Position numbers and translations under genes: made by a program
Assembly (NCBI GenBank): GCA_937995785.1
Contig: CALKJQ010000119.1
Location: forward strand, 1-39,111
Source: Candidatus Kapaibacterium sp.
GTDB taxonomy: Bacteria; Bacteroidota; Ignavibacteria; Kapaibacteriales; UBA2268
DNA: 39,111 nucleotides
Direction of reading: 5' to 3'
Notes under the pieces: generated by a model
The model's database searches: none
What the model was told of the DNA's origin: nothing
Seen by the model: only the letters and a program-made list of their open reading frames with translations
Part shown: positions 1-8,294 of the stretch, piece by piece
How positions within the stretch are numbered: the stretch's first letter is position 1
Layout: each line of letters opens with the position of its first letter

Positions 1-8
1 TAATTTTG
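1..8 (+). promoter_or_regulatory. possible -7 promoter element for tRNA-Leu
   Basis: TAATTTTG fits the Bacteroidota -7 consensus TAnnTTTG and lies 22 nt before the mature tRNA 5' end, which would leave a short leader. The matching -33 TTG would fall outside the window, so half of the evidence is unavailable. In AT-rich DNA this octamer also occurs by chance. Confidence 0.3.
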
Positions 9-30
9 TAATCCTAATTAAATGTTCTTT

Positions 31-116
31 GCTCGGATGGCGGAATTGGTAGACGCACAGGACTTAAAATCCTGTGAGGGGTGACCCTCGTGCGAGTTCG
101 AGTCTCGCTCCGAGCA
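31..116 (+). tRNA. tRNA-Leu (anticodon UAA)
   Basis: An 86-nt class II tRNA that folds completely by eye. The acceptor stem pairs GCTCGGA (31-37) with TCCGAGC (109-115), with discriminator A at 116. The anticodon stem CAGGA/TCCTG encloses loop CTTAAAA, giving anticodon TAA at 65-67, which reads leucine UUA codons. The long variable arm (GAGGG-GTGA-CCCTC) is typical of leucine tRNAs. The T arm pairs GCGAG with CTCGC around TTCGAGT. CCA is not encoded, so it must be added after transcription. Confidence 0.97.
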
Positions 117-241
117 CTTCGAAAAAACATAACTCTTTGTCCCCAAATAAATTACTAACTATAATTCTTTCACTTCGTTACAAATAAAATACAATAATCT
201 CAAGCAAATCTCTTTATTTTTTGCAAAATTAATAGTTGAGT

Positions 242-904
242 TCATTTGGTTATTATTACCGACCCCCCGATATCTGGTAATGGAACATAATTAATATTAT
301 TTTCGTTGCAATATTGATGAACTGCCTTCCTTACACCCAAATAATCATCATTATTGTAATCATGGACAAGAATATAACCACCCTTGGATAGACGGGGATA
401 AAAGAATTTTAAGCCTTCATATATTGGTTCATATAAATCGGCATCCAGATTTACAAAACAAAAAATATCGTCCACCCGTTTGGCTGTAGCGGGAAAATGC
501 CCTTTGCAAATAATGCAATTATCGGGATATTTCATTAATTTAAGCACGCTCTCGACGCTTGTTTTCGAAAAATCTTGTTTGCCGTCCGAATAACCGCTGC
601 GAGTATCTTTCTCTATATCTTCTGGATGAAATCCCTCGAATGTATCAAAAAGGTATAGTTTTCTATCTAAAAATAGTAAATTTATTTTTTTTGCAAATTC
701 ACCTTGATAAACCCCCAATTCGGCTACATTACCGGGAATATTTTTCGAGATGATTTCATCATAACATAATTCCAAAAAAGCAGTTCTTATGTAATCCAAA
801 TTTGGAGCAATTCTTAAAGTCTTTTTTCTAAAATTGAGTGAATAAACTAATTGTAAATGTCTTTTATTGAGTATTTGCGACAAAATTTTGTATAGTAGTT
901 TCAT
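242..904 (-). CDS. TylF/MycF-type SAM-dependent O-methyltransferase
   Basis: About 220 residues that look like the macrocin O-methyltransferase (TylF) family, Mg-dependent class I enzymes methylating sugar or small-molecule hydroxyls. The SAM-binding motif AELGVYQGEF lies at about 61-70, the acidic metal-site motif LDADLYEP at about 153-160, and a HDY at 181-183. There is no signal peptide, so it is probably cytoplasmic. An in-frame TTG at 922 would overlap the upstream gene by 8 bp. The ATG at 904 leaves a 10-bp gap after that gene's TAA and is preferred. No clear Shine-Dalgarno is visible. It is the last gene of the three-gene minus-strand run that starts with the M49 peptidase. Family members modify surface polysaccharides or antibiotics; the substrate cannot be told from here. 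Confidence 0.8.
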   Translation of the reverse strand: MKLLYKILSQILNKRHLQLVYSLNFRKKTLRIAPNLDYIRTAFLELCYDEIISKNIPGNVAELGVYQGEFAKKINLLFLDRKLYLFDTFEGFHPEDIEKDTRSGYSDGKQDFSKTSVESVLKLMKYPDNCIICKGHFPATAKRVDDIFCFVNLDADLYEPIYEGLKFFYPRLSKGGYILVHDYNNDDYLGVRKAVHQYCNENNINYVPLPDIGGSVIITK

Positions 905-914
905 AAAATTAGAG

Positions 915-1403
915 TTATTCAATTATTTGCTTAATATCCTCGAACCAGTCATTTTTTGGAAATTCCACAATTCGTCCAATTTCTTCGTTTTTCGATAAAA
1001 TGATTAATGTTGGTACTCTTTCAATGTTAAATTCCACAAACCGCATCGAAGGTTCGTATTTTGCTCTATCAACCCCAATTAATTCATAATTAGAAAATTC
1101 ACAAGACCTAAAGATTTTCATTATTTTGGGTAATTCTGATTTAGTATCGCCACACCACGAGCCTCCAAAAATCAGGAATTTAATTTTCTTTTTGTTTATA
1201 ATTTCCGATAGATGAAAACAATTGGAAATATTGATGCAATAATCTTGTGGTATTTGCCAATCCATTTGCTTGTTCCATTCTTCCCAGCTAAATTGACCGA
1301 CTAAAACTTTTCGACCAAGACTGTCGGTTGTAATTGATTTTTGAGCATTCATATTGTTAAAAAATGTTATAGTAAAAAAAATAAAAATAATTGCAAATCT
1401 CAT
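915..1403 (-). CDS. secreted thioredoxin-fold protein with single-Cys active site
   Basis: 162 residues. Residues 1-20 are a hydrophobic signal peptide ending NAQ, so the protein is exported. The rest fits a thioredoxin fold: a beta strand leading to WCGDTK at 83-88, and the cis-proline loop VPT at 130-132. The usual CxxC is reduced to CGDT, so the resolving cysteine is missing and a normal dithiol oxidoreductase cycle is unlikely. Single-Cys chemistry or a structural role is possible. Start choice is supported by GAGGAG just upstream of the ATG. It begins 12 bp after the M49 peptidase stop and is followed 10 bp later by the methyltransferase, so the three are probably cotranscribed. Family assignment is by motif; the exact function is unknown. 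Confidence 0.75.
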   Translation of the reverse strand: MRFAIIFIFFTITFFNNMNAQKSITTDSLGRKVLVGQFSWEEWNKQMDWQIPQDYCINISNCFHLSEIINKKKIKFLIFGGSWCGDTKSELPKIMKIFRSCEFSNYELIGVDRAKYEPSMRFVEFNIERVPTLIILSKNEEIGRIVEFPKNDWFEDIKQIIE

Positions 1404-1415
1404 AATCTCCTCACC

Positions 1416-3071
1416 TTAAAACAAATAACTTGAATCAATATCGCGAGGGACATCTTTGAGCATTTCGATGGCTTTTTTTATTTCATCAGTAGTTACTGCA
1501 TATTTCTTTAGAAATTCACCGGCAAGATTATAATCTCCGGTGGCTTCTATCGTTAGCACTTGGTTTGCAAGACTTTTAACTCCATCCCAGAATTTTTCCT
1601 CCACTATTTTATATTTTCCTTCTTTGGTTACAACGATTGCTCCTTGCTCTTTTAGATAATTCAATTGAATCAAGTTTGCTCTTGCGTGTGCCGATTCGGT
1701 TCCAAAGCGTATGCTACGGAATAAGCCCGCAAGATAAGTAACCTGGGCTCGTTTGATATATTCTGAGTCGTATTTATTCAAATCTAATAAAAGCTTATGA
1801 TTCCACATCGAAACGATATCGGCTTTGCATTCTTCTATAGGTGAATATCGTTCCTTCAATGCAGTACGAACCTCTAACTTGTCGTTACCATAAACAAAAC
1901 CACGCCCCAGAGTATGCGAAAATTCATGCAAAGTAACAAACGAAGTAAACGCTTTTTTATCTACATATTGCTGTTGCTCGGGCATTAAAATTATTTTTGA
2001 AATTGGAATTAAAGTAGCATTGAATTTTGCCTCCATCATATTTTTATACATTGAATTCTTGCCACCTTTTGCATCTCTCACTCGCGGGTCATTGGGCAAC
2101 GAGGCAGCAATAGTTTTGGTACCTTTTTGGCAATCTCCACCAAAATATACAACATTTACAATGTTCAGTTGAGTTTCGGCACTAAACTTTTTTCTTGTAT
2201 ATTTTGTGTCTTGAGGTAAGTTGTTTTCGAAATGTCCTACCAAACTTTTGAACATTTCGAATTCTTTTGTAGCCTCTTCATCTTTAACCATGACGACTGC
2301 TTCGTATGCCGCTTTATAACCAAAAAGTGCATCTTGGTAAGTTTCGATAGGACCGATAACCACATCAATTTTTCCTTTCACATCCATCCAAGCCATATCA
2401 CTTTCATAGTAATCATCGGTGCGGATAGCTTTTGCACGTAATAGTAAATATTTCTTCAAGGTTGGTTCGTCGGCGTAATCGGCGGCTTCCTCCAACTTAG
2501 TGGCAAGGTCGGCAGCCAATTTGTAATATTTTCCATAAGGAACGGCATGCAAAACACCGGCTTGACGAATAACGACAGTATAATTGCTTTCCAACTTTTC
2601 CTTTTCCTCGGGAAATTTTGCAACAAAATCTTCAAATTCCTCTTTTGTTAGGTCTTGTGGATAGAAACCAGCGCCTGCAAATCTTGTATTTGGTTCTCCG
2701 GGTAAGAACCTTTCGTTTCCATGGATAACATCGTAAGGACCGAAATTAATTCTCAAATATTCCCTCAAAATTTCGTCGTCGGGTTTGTTCAACTTTGCCA
2801 ATGAATCTCGGACAGCAATCGCATCGGCGGCTGATTGTTGCCAAAAAATTTCTTCTGCAATTTTACCTGCATCGCTTAATATTTTAATTAATGTTTTTTC
2901 TCTTTCTGTTAATCCCGAGATATCGGCATCAACCTTCACTTTGGCATAAGCCTTAATCCTTTCGGCAACAATTTGTCTGAAATCGTCTCGATTTTCCACT
3001 TTAGCCTCTTCATTTTTACCACAAGAAATTACTATTATACTGATAAATAAAAATGCAACTACTCTTTTCAT
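1416..3071 (-). CDS. M49 (dipeptidyl peptidase III-like) zinc peptidase, lipoprotein
   Basis: 551 residues. A lipoprotein signal ends in the lipobox VISC (Cys17), so the mature protein is membrane-anchored outside the cytoplasm. The zinc site is HEFSH at 382-386 plus EECKAD at 413-418; the EEC(R/K)A(D/E) element is characteristic of M49, which removes dipeptides from peptide N-termini. Classical M49 enzymes carry the hexapeptide HExxGH. Here it is a pentapeptide HExxH, as reported for the Caldithrix abyssi enzyme. The length (about 550) suits the short bacterial M49 branch and is well below the about 700 of eukaryotic DPP III. The start ATG has AGGTGA upstream. It heads a minus-strand run, divergent from the permease at 3146. 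Probably used for peptide scavenging at the envelope. Confidence 0.8.
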   Translation of the reverse strand: MKRVVAFLFISIIVISCGKNEEAKVENRDDFRQIVAERIKAYAKVKVDADISGLTEREKTLIKILSDAGKIAEEIFWQQSAADAIAVRDSLAKLNKPDDEILREYLRINFGPYDVIHGNERFLPGEPNTRFAGAGFYPQDLTKEEFEDFVAKFPEEKEKLESNYTVVIRQAGVLHAVPYGKYYKLAADLATKLEEAADYADEPTLKKYLLLRAKAIRTDDYYESDMAWMDVKGKIDVVIGPIETYQDALFGYKAAYEAVVMVKDEEATKEFEMFKSLVGHFENNLPQDTKYTRKKFSAETQLNIVNVVYFGGDCQKGTKTIAASLPNDPRVRDAKGGKNSMYKNMMEAKFNATLIPISKIILMPEQQQYVDKKAFTSFVTLHEFSHTLGRGFVYGNDKLEVRTALKERYSPIEECKADIVSMWNHKLLLDLNKYDSEYIKRAQVTYLAGLFRSIRFGTESAHARANLIQLNYLKEQGAIVVTKEGKYKIVEEKFWDGVKSLANQVLTIEATGDYNLAGEFLKKYAVTTDEIKKAIEMLKDVPRDIDSSYLF

Positions 3072-3145
3072 TATTCACCTTTTTGCTTTTTACTTAATTA
3101 TTAATTGTAAATTAGCAATTTTGTAAAAAATAGAATTTCACTTTT

Positions 3146-4024
3146 TTGGAAAATCGTTTAAAATATAATTTATCAACACTACTATTGCTATTTCCGTGGA
3201 TTGCTGTCCTCGCAGTTTTTTGGACATATCCATTGATCTATTCGGGATATTTAAGTTTAACAGAATATAAAACTTTAACAAACGAAACTACTTTTATTGG
3301 ATTCGATAATTACATCAAAGCTTTCCACGATGAAGTTTTTTGGATTGCATTAAAGAACACAACATATTTCGTGTTAATAACAGTTCCCGTTACTTTGACT
3401 ATAGCCTTAATTCTTGCAGAAATAATCAATCAGAAGGTTAAATATTTGAATGCTTTCTGGCAAGCATCTTATTTTTTGCCCTCTGTAACCTCGATGGTTG
3501 TAGTTGCATTGATATTCACCAATTTGTATTCGCAAAATGGGTATATTAATAATTTATTACAATTGCTTGGACTTCCATATTCAAAAGAAGGTTTCTTATT
3601 AAACCAATCTACTGCTATGAACGCAATAATTGCAATGGATGTTTGGTTGTCGATTGGATACTATATGGTGTTGTTTTTGGCAGGGCTACAAACAATCCCA
3701 AAGGAATTATACGAAAGTGCAAAATTGGCAGGTGCAAACTTTTGGCAAACTATGTTGAATATTTCATTACCCGGTATTCGTTCCACAATAGTATTTGTTT
3801 TATTAATCGACTTAATCAAGTCTTTCCAAATCTTTATCGAAATATTCGTTATGACAAAAGGTGGACCACTTTATTCCACCACAACAATGGTTTATTATGT
3901 ATTCGATCAAGCATTTATTAAAGCTGATGCAATGGGCTATGCCTCGGCTATTGCCTATATACTTTTCTTTTTCTTATTGTTCTTATCATTGATTCAAATA
4001 AAAATTGGCAAAAAAAATGATTGA
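3146..4024 (+). CDS. ABC transporter permease, MalF/UgpA type
   Basis: 292 residues with about six membrane segments (roughly 10-31, 70-93, 107-128, 158-180, 212-232, 265-286). The cytoplasmic EAA loop at about 187-210 (ELYESAKLAGANFW...SLPG) docks the ATPase in binding-protein-dependent sugar/glycerol-phosphate importers. The start must be TTG: an in-frame TAG sits five codons upstream and no ATG gives the conserved N-terminus. No Shine-Dalgarno is visible, so translation initiation may be weak. Importers of this class need a second permease, an ATPase and a solute-binding protein; none is in the window. It overlaps plsY by 8 bp. The substrate is unknown. A glycerol-3-phosphate link to plsY is conceivable but unproven. 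Confidence 0.85.
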   Translation: MENRLKYNLSTLLLLFPWIAVLAVFWTYPLIYSGYLSLTEYKTLTNETTFIGFDNYIKAFHDEVFWIALKNTTYFVLITVPVTLTIALILAEIINQKVKYLNAFWQASYFLPSVTSMVVVALIFTNLYSQNGYINNLLQLLGLPYSKEGFLLNQSTAMNAIIAMDVWLSIGYYMVLFLAGLQTIPKELYESAKLAGANFWQTMLNISLPGIRSTIVFVLLIDLIKSFQIFIEIFVMTKGGPLYSTTTMVYYVFDQAFIKADAMGYASAIAYILFFFLLFLSLIQIKIGKKND

Positions 4025-4643
4025 CGTTTTCACAAAATCCGTTATTGCTATTATAACTTACTTAGTTGGGTCAATTCCTTTTTCTTATTTAATTGCAAAA
4101 AAATTCGCTAAAGTTGATATATCGGATGAAGGCAGCCAAAACATTGGTGCAAGAAATGCCTACGAAGTTACGAAAAATAAGTGGATTGGGATATTTAGTC
4201 TATCAATGGATTTGTCGAAAGGTCTTGTTGCTGTGTTTATTGGTCTCTACTTCAACAAAGTTATAGATTATGGTTTAATAGGTGCAATTTTTGCAGTTTT
4301 GGGGCATAATTATAGCATATTTCTAAAATTCAAAGGTGGACGCGGTTTAGCAACTGCCGCTGGATCTTTGATATTTGTCGCACCAATTTCGATTTTTGTT
4401 TGGCTTGGAAGCTATTTTATTGCTAATATTCTTTCGCGAAACATACATATTCGCAGTGTTATCGCAACAATTTCAACTTTTGCCGCAACAATTGCCAACT
4501 TCTCGTTCTTTTTTTGGGGTTGGAACTATGATATTTATTTTCTGTCCCCAAATGCAAAGTATTATTTAATTACTCTCGGTATTGTGATAATCTCTAAACA
4601 TATAAAACCAATTCAATCGTTTATAAAAGGTGATATTAACTAA
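4017..4643 (+). CDS. plsY: glycerol-3-phosphate acyltransferase PlsY
   Basis: 208 residues, an integral membrane enzyme that moves an acyl group from acyl-phosphate to sn-glycerol-3-phosphate to make lysophosphatidic acid, the first step of phospholipid synthesis. Family motifs appear in order: GSIPFSY (18-24), GSQNIGARN (39-47, usually GSGNxGATN), DLSKG (65-69), and GHNYSIFLKFKGGRG (96-110). Several hydrophobic helices surround them. Length is normal. An in-frame TTG lies 12 bp upstream; the ATG at 4017 is preferred because it gives an ATG with an 8-bp overlap onto the permease stop, typical of translational coupling. The substitutions Q for G and R for T in the second motif are mild departures. 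Confidence 0.93.
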   Translation: MIDVFTKSVIAIITYLVGSIPFSYLIAKKFAKVDISDEGSQNIGARNAYEVTKNKWIGIFSLSMDLSKGLVAVFIGLYFNKVIDYGLIGAIFAVLGHNYSIFLKFKGGRGLATAAGSLIFVAPISIFVWLGSYFIANILSRNIHIRSVIATISTFAATIANFSFFFWGWNYDIYFLSPNAKYYLITLGIVIISKHIKPIQSFIKGDIN

Positions 4644-4670
4644 TTTTTTATTTATTTAATAAGAGTTATT

Positions 4671-6755
4671 ATGAAGAGTTTATTAATAATTTTAATGAGT
4701 TTAGCTATGACAGCAACAGCTTTTTCCAACCCGTTATTAGAAGAGTTTAAAACCCCATTCGGATTGCCTCCATTCGACAAGATTAAAACCAAAGATTACT
4801 TACCCGCCGTTAAAGATGCTATAAAATTGCATAAGAAGGAAGTTGATGCAATTATAAAATCGAAAGATGCCCCTACATTCGCCAATGTTGTGGAAGCAAT
4901 GGATAGAAGTGGTGAATTACTAACACAAGTTTTAACCATTTTCTATAATTTGAATAGTTCAGTTACAAATGAAGAAATGCAAAAAATCGCTGAACAAATA
5001 TCGCCATTGGTCTCGGCTCATACAGACGAAATATCGATGAACAAAAAACTATTCGAAAAAATTAAAGCAGTATGGGACAATCGTGCGCAATTCAATCTCA
5101 ATCAAGAACAAACACGCTTACTCGAAAAATATTACAACGATTTTAAAAGAAACGGAGCCCTCCTAAACGATGCAGACCAAGCAAAATTAAAGGAAATCAA
5201 TAGTAAATTATCTTTGTTAACATTGAAGTTTGGGAATAATGTTCAGAAAGAAACAATAAAATTCAAACTAATTATAGATAAAAAAGAAGATTTAGACGGA
5301 TTACCACAATCTTTAATTGAAGCCGCCGCCGATGATGCCAAAACAATGAAATTAGATGGAAAATGGGTTTTCACATTGCAAAACCCATCGGTTATGCCCT
5401 TTCTGCAATATTCTGCAAAAAGAGAGCTAAGGAAAAAGATATGGAATGCTTATGCCGATAGAGCAAATAACAATGATGAATACGATAATAAAGAAATTAT
5501 TCGTCAAATTGCCAACCTAAGATTGGAAAGAGCAAAACTTCTCGGTTATCCAAATCATGCATCCTATGTTTTAGAACAAAATATGGCAAAAAATCCCGAA
5601 GGTGTTATGAATCTACTTAACCGATTGTGGGAACCAACCGTCAAGACAATGAAGATAGAAGCCTACGAATTACAATCAATGATTTATAAAGAAGGTAACA
5701 ATTTTAAATTAGAACCATGGGATTGGCGATATTATGCCGAGAAAGTCCGCAAAGAAAAATACGACTTGAACGAAGAAGACATTAGACCATATTTTAAATT
5801 GGAAAATGTACGTGATGGTATTTTTGAATTGGTTAATCGTTTATATGGTATCTCTTTCAAAGAAAGAAAGGATTTGCCTGTTTTCCATCCCGATGTTGTT
5901 CCCTACGAAGTTTTGAACTCCGATGGCACGCATCTGGGTGTTCTTTATATGGATTACTTCCCTCGCGATTCCAAACGAGGCGGTGCTTGGATGACTAATT
6001 ATCGCGAACAATTTTATAAAGACGGAAAAAAAGTAGACCCTAACGTTAGTTTAACAACTAACTTCTCTAAACCTACGCCCGACTCACCTTCGCTACTCAC
6101 TTTGGACGAAGTAGAAACTTTTTTCCACGAATTCGGCCACTGCTTGCACGGATTATTGTCAAATTGTAATTATGTTAGTATTAGCGGCACCAATGTTCCA
6201 CGCGATTTCGTAGAATTACCTTCTCAAATTATGGAACACTGGGCAACAGAACGCCAAATGTTAAAAATGTATGCACGACATTACAAAACCGGCGAACCAA
6301 TGCCCGATGAATTAATTGAAAAAATCGAGAACAGTTCCAAATTCAACCAGGGATTTGTAACAGGCGAGTTTCTCGCTGCTGCCTTGCTCGATATGAAATA
6401 TCATACAATAACTCAGCCAATCGAAGGCGATATCAATGAGTTTGAGAATAATTTTCTTGCAGAAATTGGATTAATTCCCGAAATTATTTCGCGATATCGT
6501 AGCACATATTTCCGCCACATCTTTTCGGGTGGATATGATGCGGGTTATTATTCTTATATTTGGTCGGGCGTATTGGACGCAGATGCATTCGAAGCATTCA
6601 AGGAGAATGGCATTTTCGATAAAAAAACTGCTCAATCTTTCCGACAGAATATTTTAGAAAAAGGTAACACGGACGACCCCGCAAAACTTTATCGACAATT
6701 CCGAGGAAAAGACCCGAATATTGAACCTCTACTCCGAAAACGTGGATTAAATTAA
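4671..6755 (+). CDS. M3 family zinc oligopeptidase (peptidyl-dipeptidase Dcp / oligopeptidase A type)
   Basis: 694 residues, normal for the Dcp/OpdA group of M3 metallopeptidases, which degrade short peptides. The zinc motif HEFGH lies at 486-490 in the family context ETFFHEFGHCLHG, and the third ligand is E515 in FVELPSQ. Residues 1-19 (MKSLL...AFSN) look like a signal peptide, so this copy is probably periplasmic, as in Bacteroidota Dcp. The gene starts 27 bp after plsY on the same strand and ends about 16 bp before a strong hairpin, so it probably closes the permease-plsY-peptidase transcript. With the M49 peptidase it gives the window two extracytoplasmic peptide-degrading enzymes. Confidence 0.92.
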   Translation: MKSLLIILMSLAMTATAFSNPLLEEFKTPFGLPPFDKIKTKDYLPAVKDAIKLHKKEVDAIIKSKDAPTFANVVEAMDRSGELLTQVLTIFYNLNSSVTNEEMQKIAEQISPLVSAHTDEISMNKKLFEKIKAVWDNRAQFNLNQEQTRLLEKYYNDFKRNGALLNDADQAKLKEINSKLSLLTLKFGNNVQKETIKFKLIIDKKEDLDGLPQSLIEAAADDAKTMKLDGKWVFTLQNPSVMPFLQYSAKRELRKKIWNAYADRANNNDEYDNKEIIRQIANLRLERAKLLGYPNHASYVLEQNMAKNPEGVMNLLNRLWEPTVKTMKIEAYELQSMIYKEGNNFKLEPWDWRYYAEKVRKEKYDLNEEDIRPYFKLENVRDGIFELVNRLYGISFKERKDLPVFHPDVVPYEVLNSDGTHLGVLYMDYFPRDSKRGGAWMTNYREQFYKDGKKVDPNVSLTTNFSKPTPDSPSLLTLDEVETFFHEFGHCLHGLLSNCNYVSISGTNVPRDFVELPSQIMEHWATERQMLKMYARHYKTGEPMPDELIEKIENSSKFNQGFVTGEFLAAALLDMKYHTITQPIEGDINEFENNFLAEIGLIPEIISRYRSTYFRHIFSGGYDAGYYSYIWSGVLDADAFEAFKENGIFDKKTAQSFRQNILEKGNTDDPAKLYRQFRGKDPNIEPLLRKRGLN

Positions 6756-6771
6756 TAGCAAATATACAAAA

Positions 6772-6807
6772 AAACAAAGCCACATTCACAGGAATGTGGC
6801 TTTGTTT
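6772..6807. terminator. bidirectional intrinsic terminator
   Basis: A perfect 16-bp inverted repeat, AAACAAAGCCACATTC (6772-6787) with its complement at 6792-6807 around an ACAG loop. A-rich sequence on the left and T-rich on the right give it a U-tract in both directions. It sits between the convergent M3 peptidase (+) and nfnB (-), so it can end both transcripts. Confidence 0.9.
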
Positions 6808-6838
6808 ATTAACTTTAATTGATTTGTTGAAAAATAAA

Positions 6839-8293
6839 TTATTCCCAATCCCAAACGAAATCAGGATTCATAAGATATTCGTTGATATATTTTGCCGCTG
6901 TCCGTCCAGCACCCATAGCCAGAATAACCGTTGCACCACCAGTAACGATGTCGCCACCAGCAAAAACGCCTTTTTTGCTTGTCTTCATTGTAGTTTTATC
7001 AACTAAAATATTCCCCCATTTATTTGTTTTCAAATCGGGGGTTGCTCGAGTTATCACTGGATTGGAACCATTTCCAATTGCAACAACTGCGACGTCGATT
7101 GGAATTTCCTCGATTGCACCAGGAATAGGAACAGGTTTTCGACGACCAGAAGCGTCGGGTTCGCCAAGTTCCATATGCTGCACTTTCATTGAACGAAGCC
7201 AACCGCGTTCGTCTCCCAAATATTCTGTGGGAGAAGCCAAGAGCATAAATTCAACACCTTCTTCTTTTGCGTGGTGAACTTCTTCGATTCTTGCGGGCAT
7301 TTCGGACTCACTACGGCGATAAACAATCATTGCCCTTTTCGCTCCCAATCTTAAAGATGTACGAACTGCATCCATTGCAGTATTTCCACCCCCAATTACA
7401 GCAACTGTCTTATTTTTAATATTAATTAATGGAGTATCGTTCGGACCAAAATCGTAGGCACGCATAAGGTTCACTCTGGTTAGGTATTCATTTGCAGAAT
7501 AAACACCAACTAATTCTTCGCCTGGAATATTCATAAAATAAGGCAGGCCCGCACCAACGCCTAAAAATGCGGCATCGAACTGCTGCATCATTTCGTCGAG
7601 CGTAGATGTGAGACCAACTACGAAGTTCTTTTCGAATTTAACACCGGCGGCAGCCAACGCCTCCACTTCAGCTCTAACAATCACTTTAGGTAAACGAAAT
7701 TCAGGAATACCATAAACCAATACACCTCCAATTTCGTGTAATGCTTCGAACACTGTAACATCGTGTCCCATTCGAATTAAATCGCCAGCAGCACTCAAAC
7801 CCGCGGGTCCTCCTCCTATAATTGCTACTTTTTTTCCTGTTTTACTCTCTATTTTTGGAACCTGAATACCAATATTTTCTCTTTCCCAATCAGCAGCAAA
7901 ACGCTCCAAATTGCCTATTGCAACCGGTTGGAATTTCTTGGTGAGAACGCAAACAATCTCACATTGTTCTTCTTGAGGACAAACTCGTCCGCAAACTGCG
8001 GGCAATGCATTGTCTTCTTTTAATATGCGAGCAGCTTCGGCAATATCGCCTTCTCGTATCTTTTCGATAAATTGTGGGATCTTAATGTTAACTGGACAAC
8101 CACCAATGCAGGGAGGATTAGCACACATAAGGCAACGTTGTGCTTCTGCTTGTGCCATTTCGATAGTATATCCCAAATTAACTTCTTTGAAGTTTGCCCT
8201 ACGAACATTGGGATCTTGTTCGGGTATTTTATGTCTTGGAATTTTCGTTCTTTCTTTACTAGGAAGTAACTCTACTGGAGGATATTGTCCCAT
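6839..8293 (-). CDS. nfnB: NADH-dependent ferredoxin:NADP+ oxidoreductase subunit beta (GltD-like, NfnB)
   Basis: 484 residues, the large flavoprotein of the electron-bifurcating NfnAB transhydrogenase, related to the glutamate synthase small chain. The N-terminus has two four-Cys sets (C54, C57, C62, C66 and C101, C105, C111, C115) for two [4Fe-4S] clusters. Then come an FAD Rossmann motif GGGPAG at 160-165 and an NADP(H)-binding GGGNTAMD at 301-308. It starts 1 bp after the nfnA stop with AAGGAG upstream, so the two are translationally linked. That pairing favours Nfn (also called SudA) over a stand-alone glutamate synthase subunit; no gltB is present. The complex couples NADPH, NAD+ and ferredoxin pools in the cytoplasm and usually signals anaerobic or ferredoxin-based metabolism. 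Confidence 0.88.
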   Translation of the reverse strand: MGQYPPVELLPSKERTKIPRHKIPEQDPNVRRANFKEVNLGYTIEMAQAEAQRCLMCANPPCIGGCPVNIKIPQFIEKIREGDIAEAARILKEDNALPAVCGRVCPQEEQCEIVCVLTKKFQPVAIGNLERFAADWERENIGIQVPKIESKTGKKVAIIGGGPAGLSAAGDLIRMGHDVTVFEALHEIGGVLVYGIPEFRLPKVIVRAEVEALAAAGVKFEKNFVVGLTSTLDEMMQQFDAAFLGVGAGLPYFMNIPGEELVGVYSANEYLTRVNLMRAYDFGPNDTPLINIKNKTVAVIGGGNTAMDAVRTSLRLGAKRAMIVYRRSESEMPARIEEVHHAKEEGVEFMLLASPTEYLGDERGWLRSMKVQHMELGEPDASGRRKPVPIPGAIEEIPIDVAVVAIGNGSNPVITRATPDLKTNKWGNILVDKTTMKTSKKGVFAGGDIVTGGATVILAMGAGRTAAKYINEYLMNPDFVWDWE

Positions 8294-8294
8294 A

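Noticed and set aside
117-241. Hidden gene or RNA between the tRNA and the methyltransferase
   Set aside because: The 125 bp are AT-rich with no open frame, stable hairpin or repeat that I can support.
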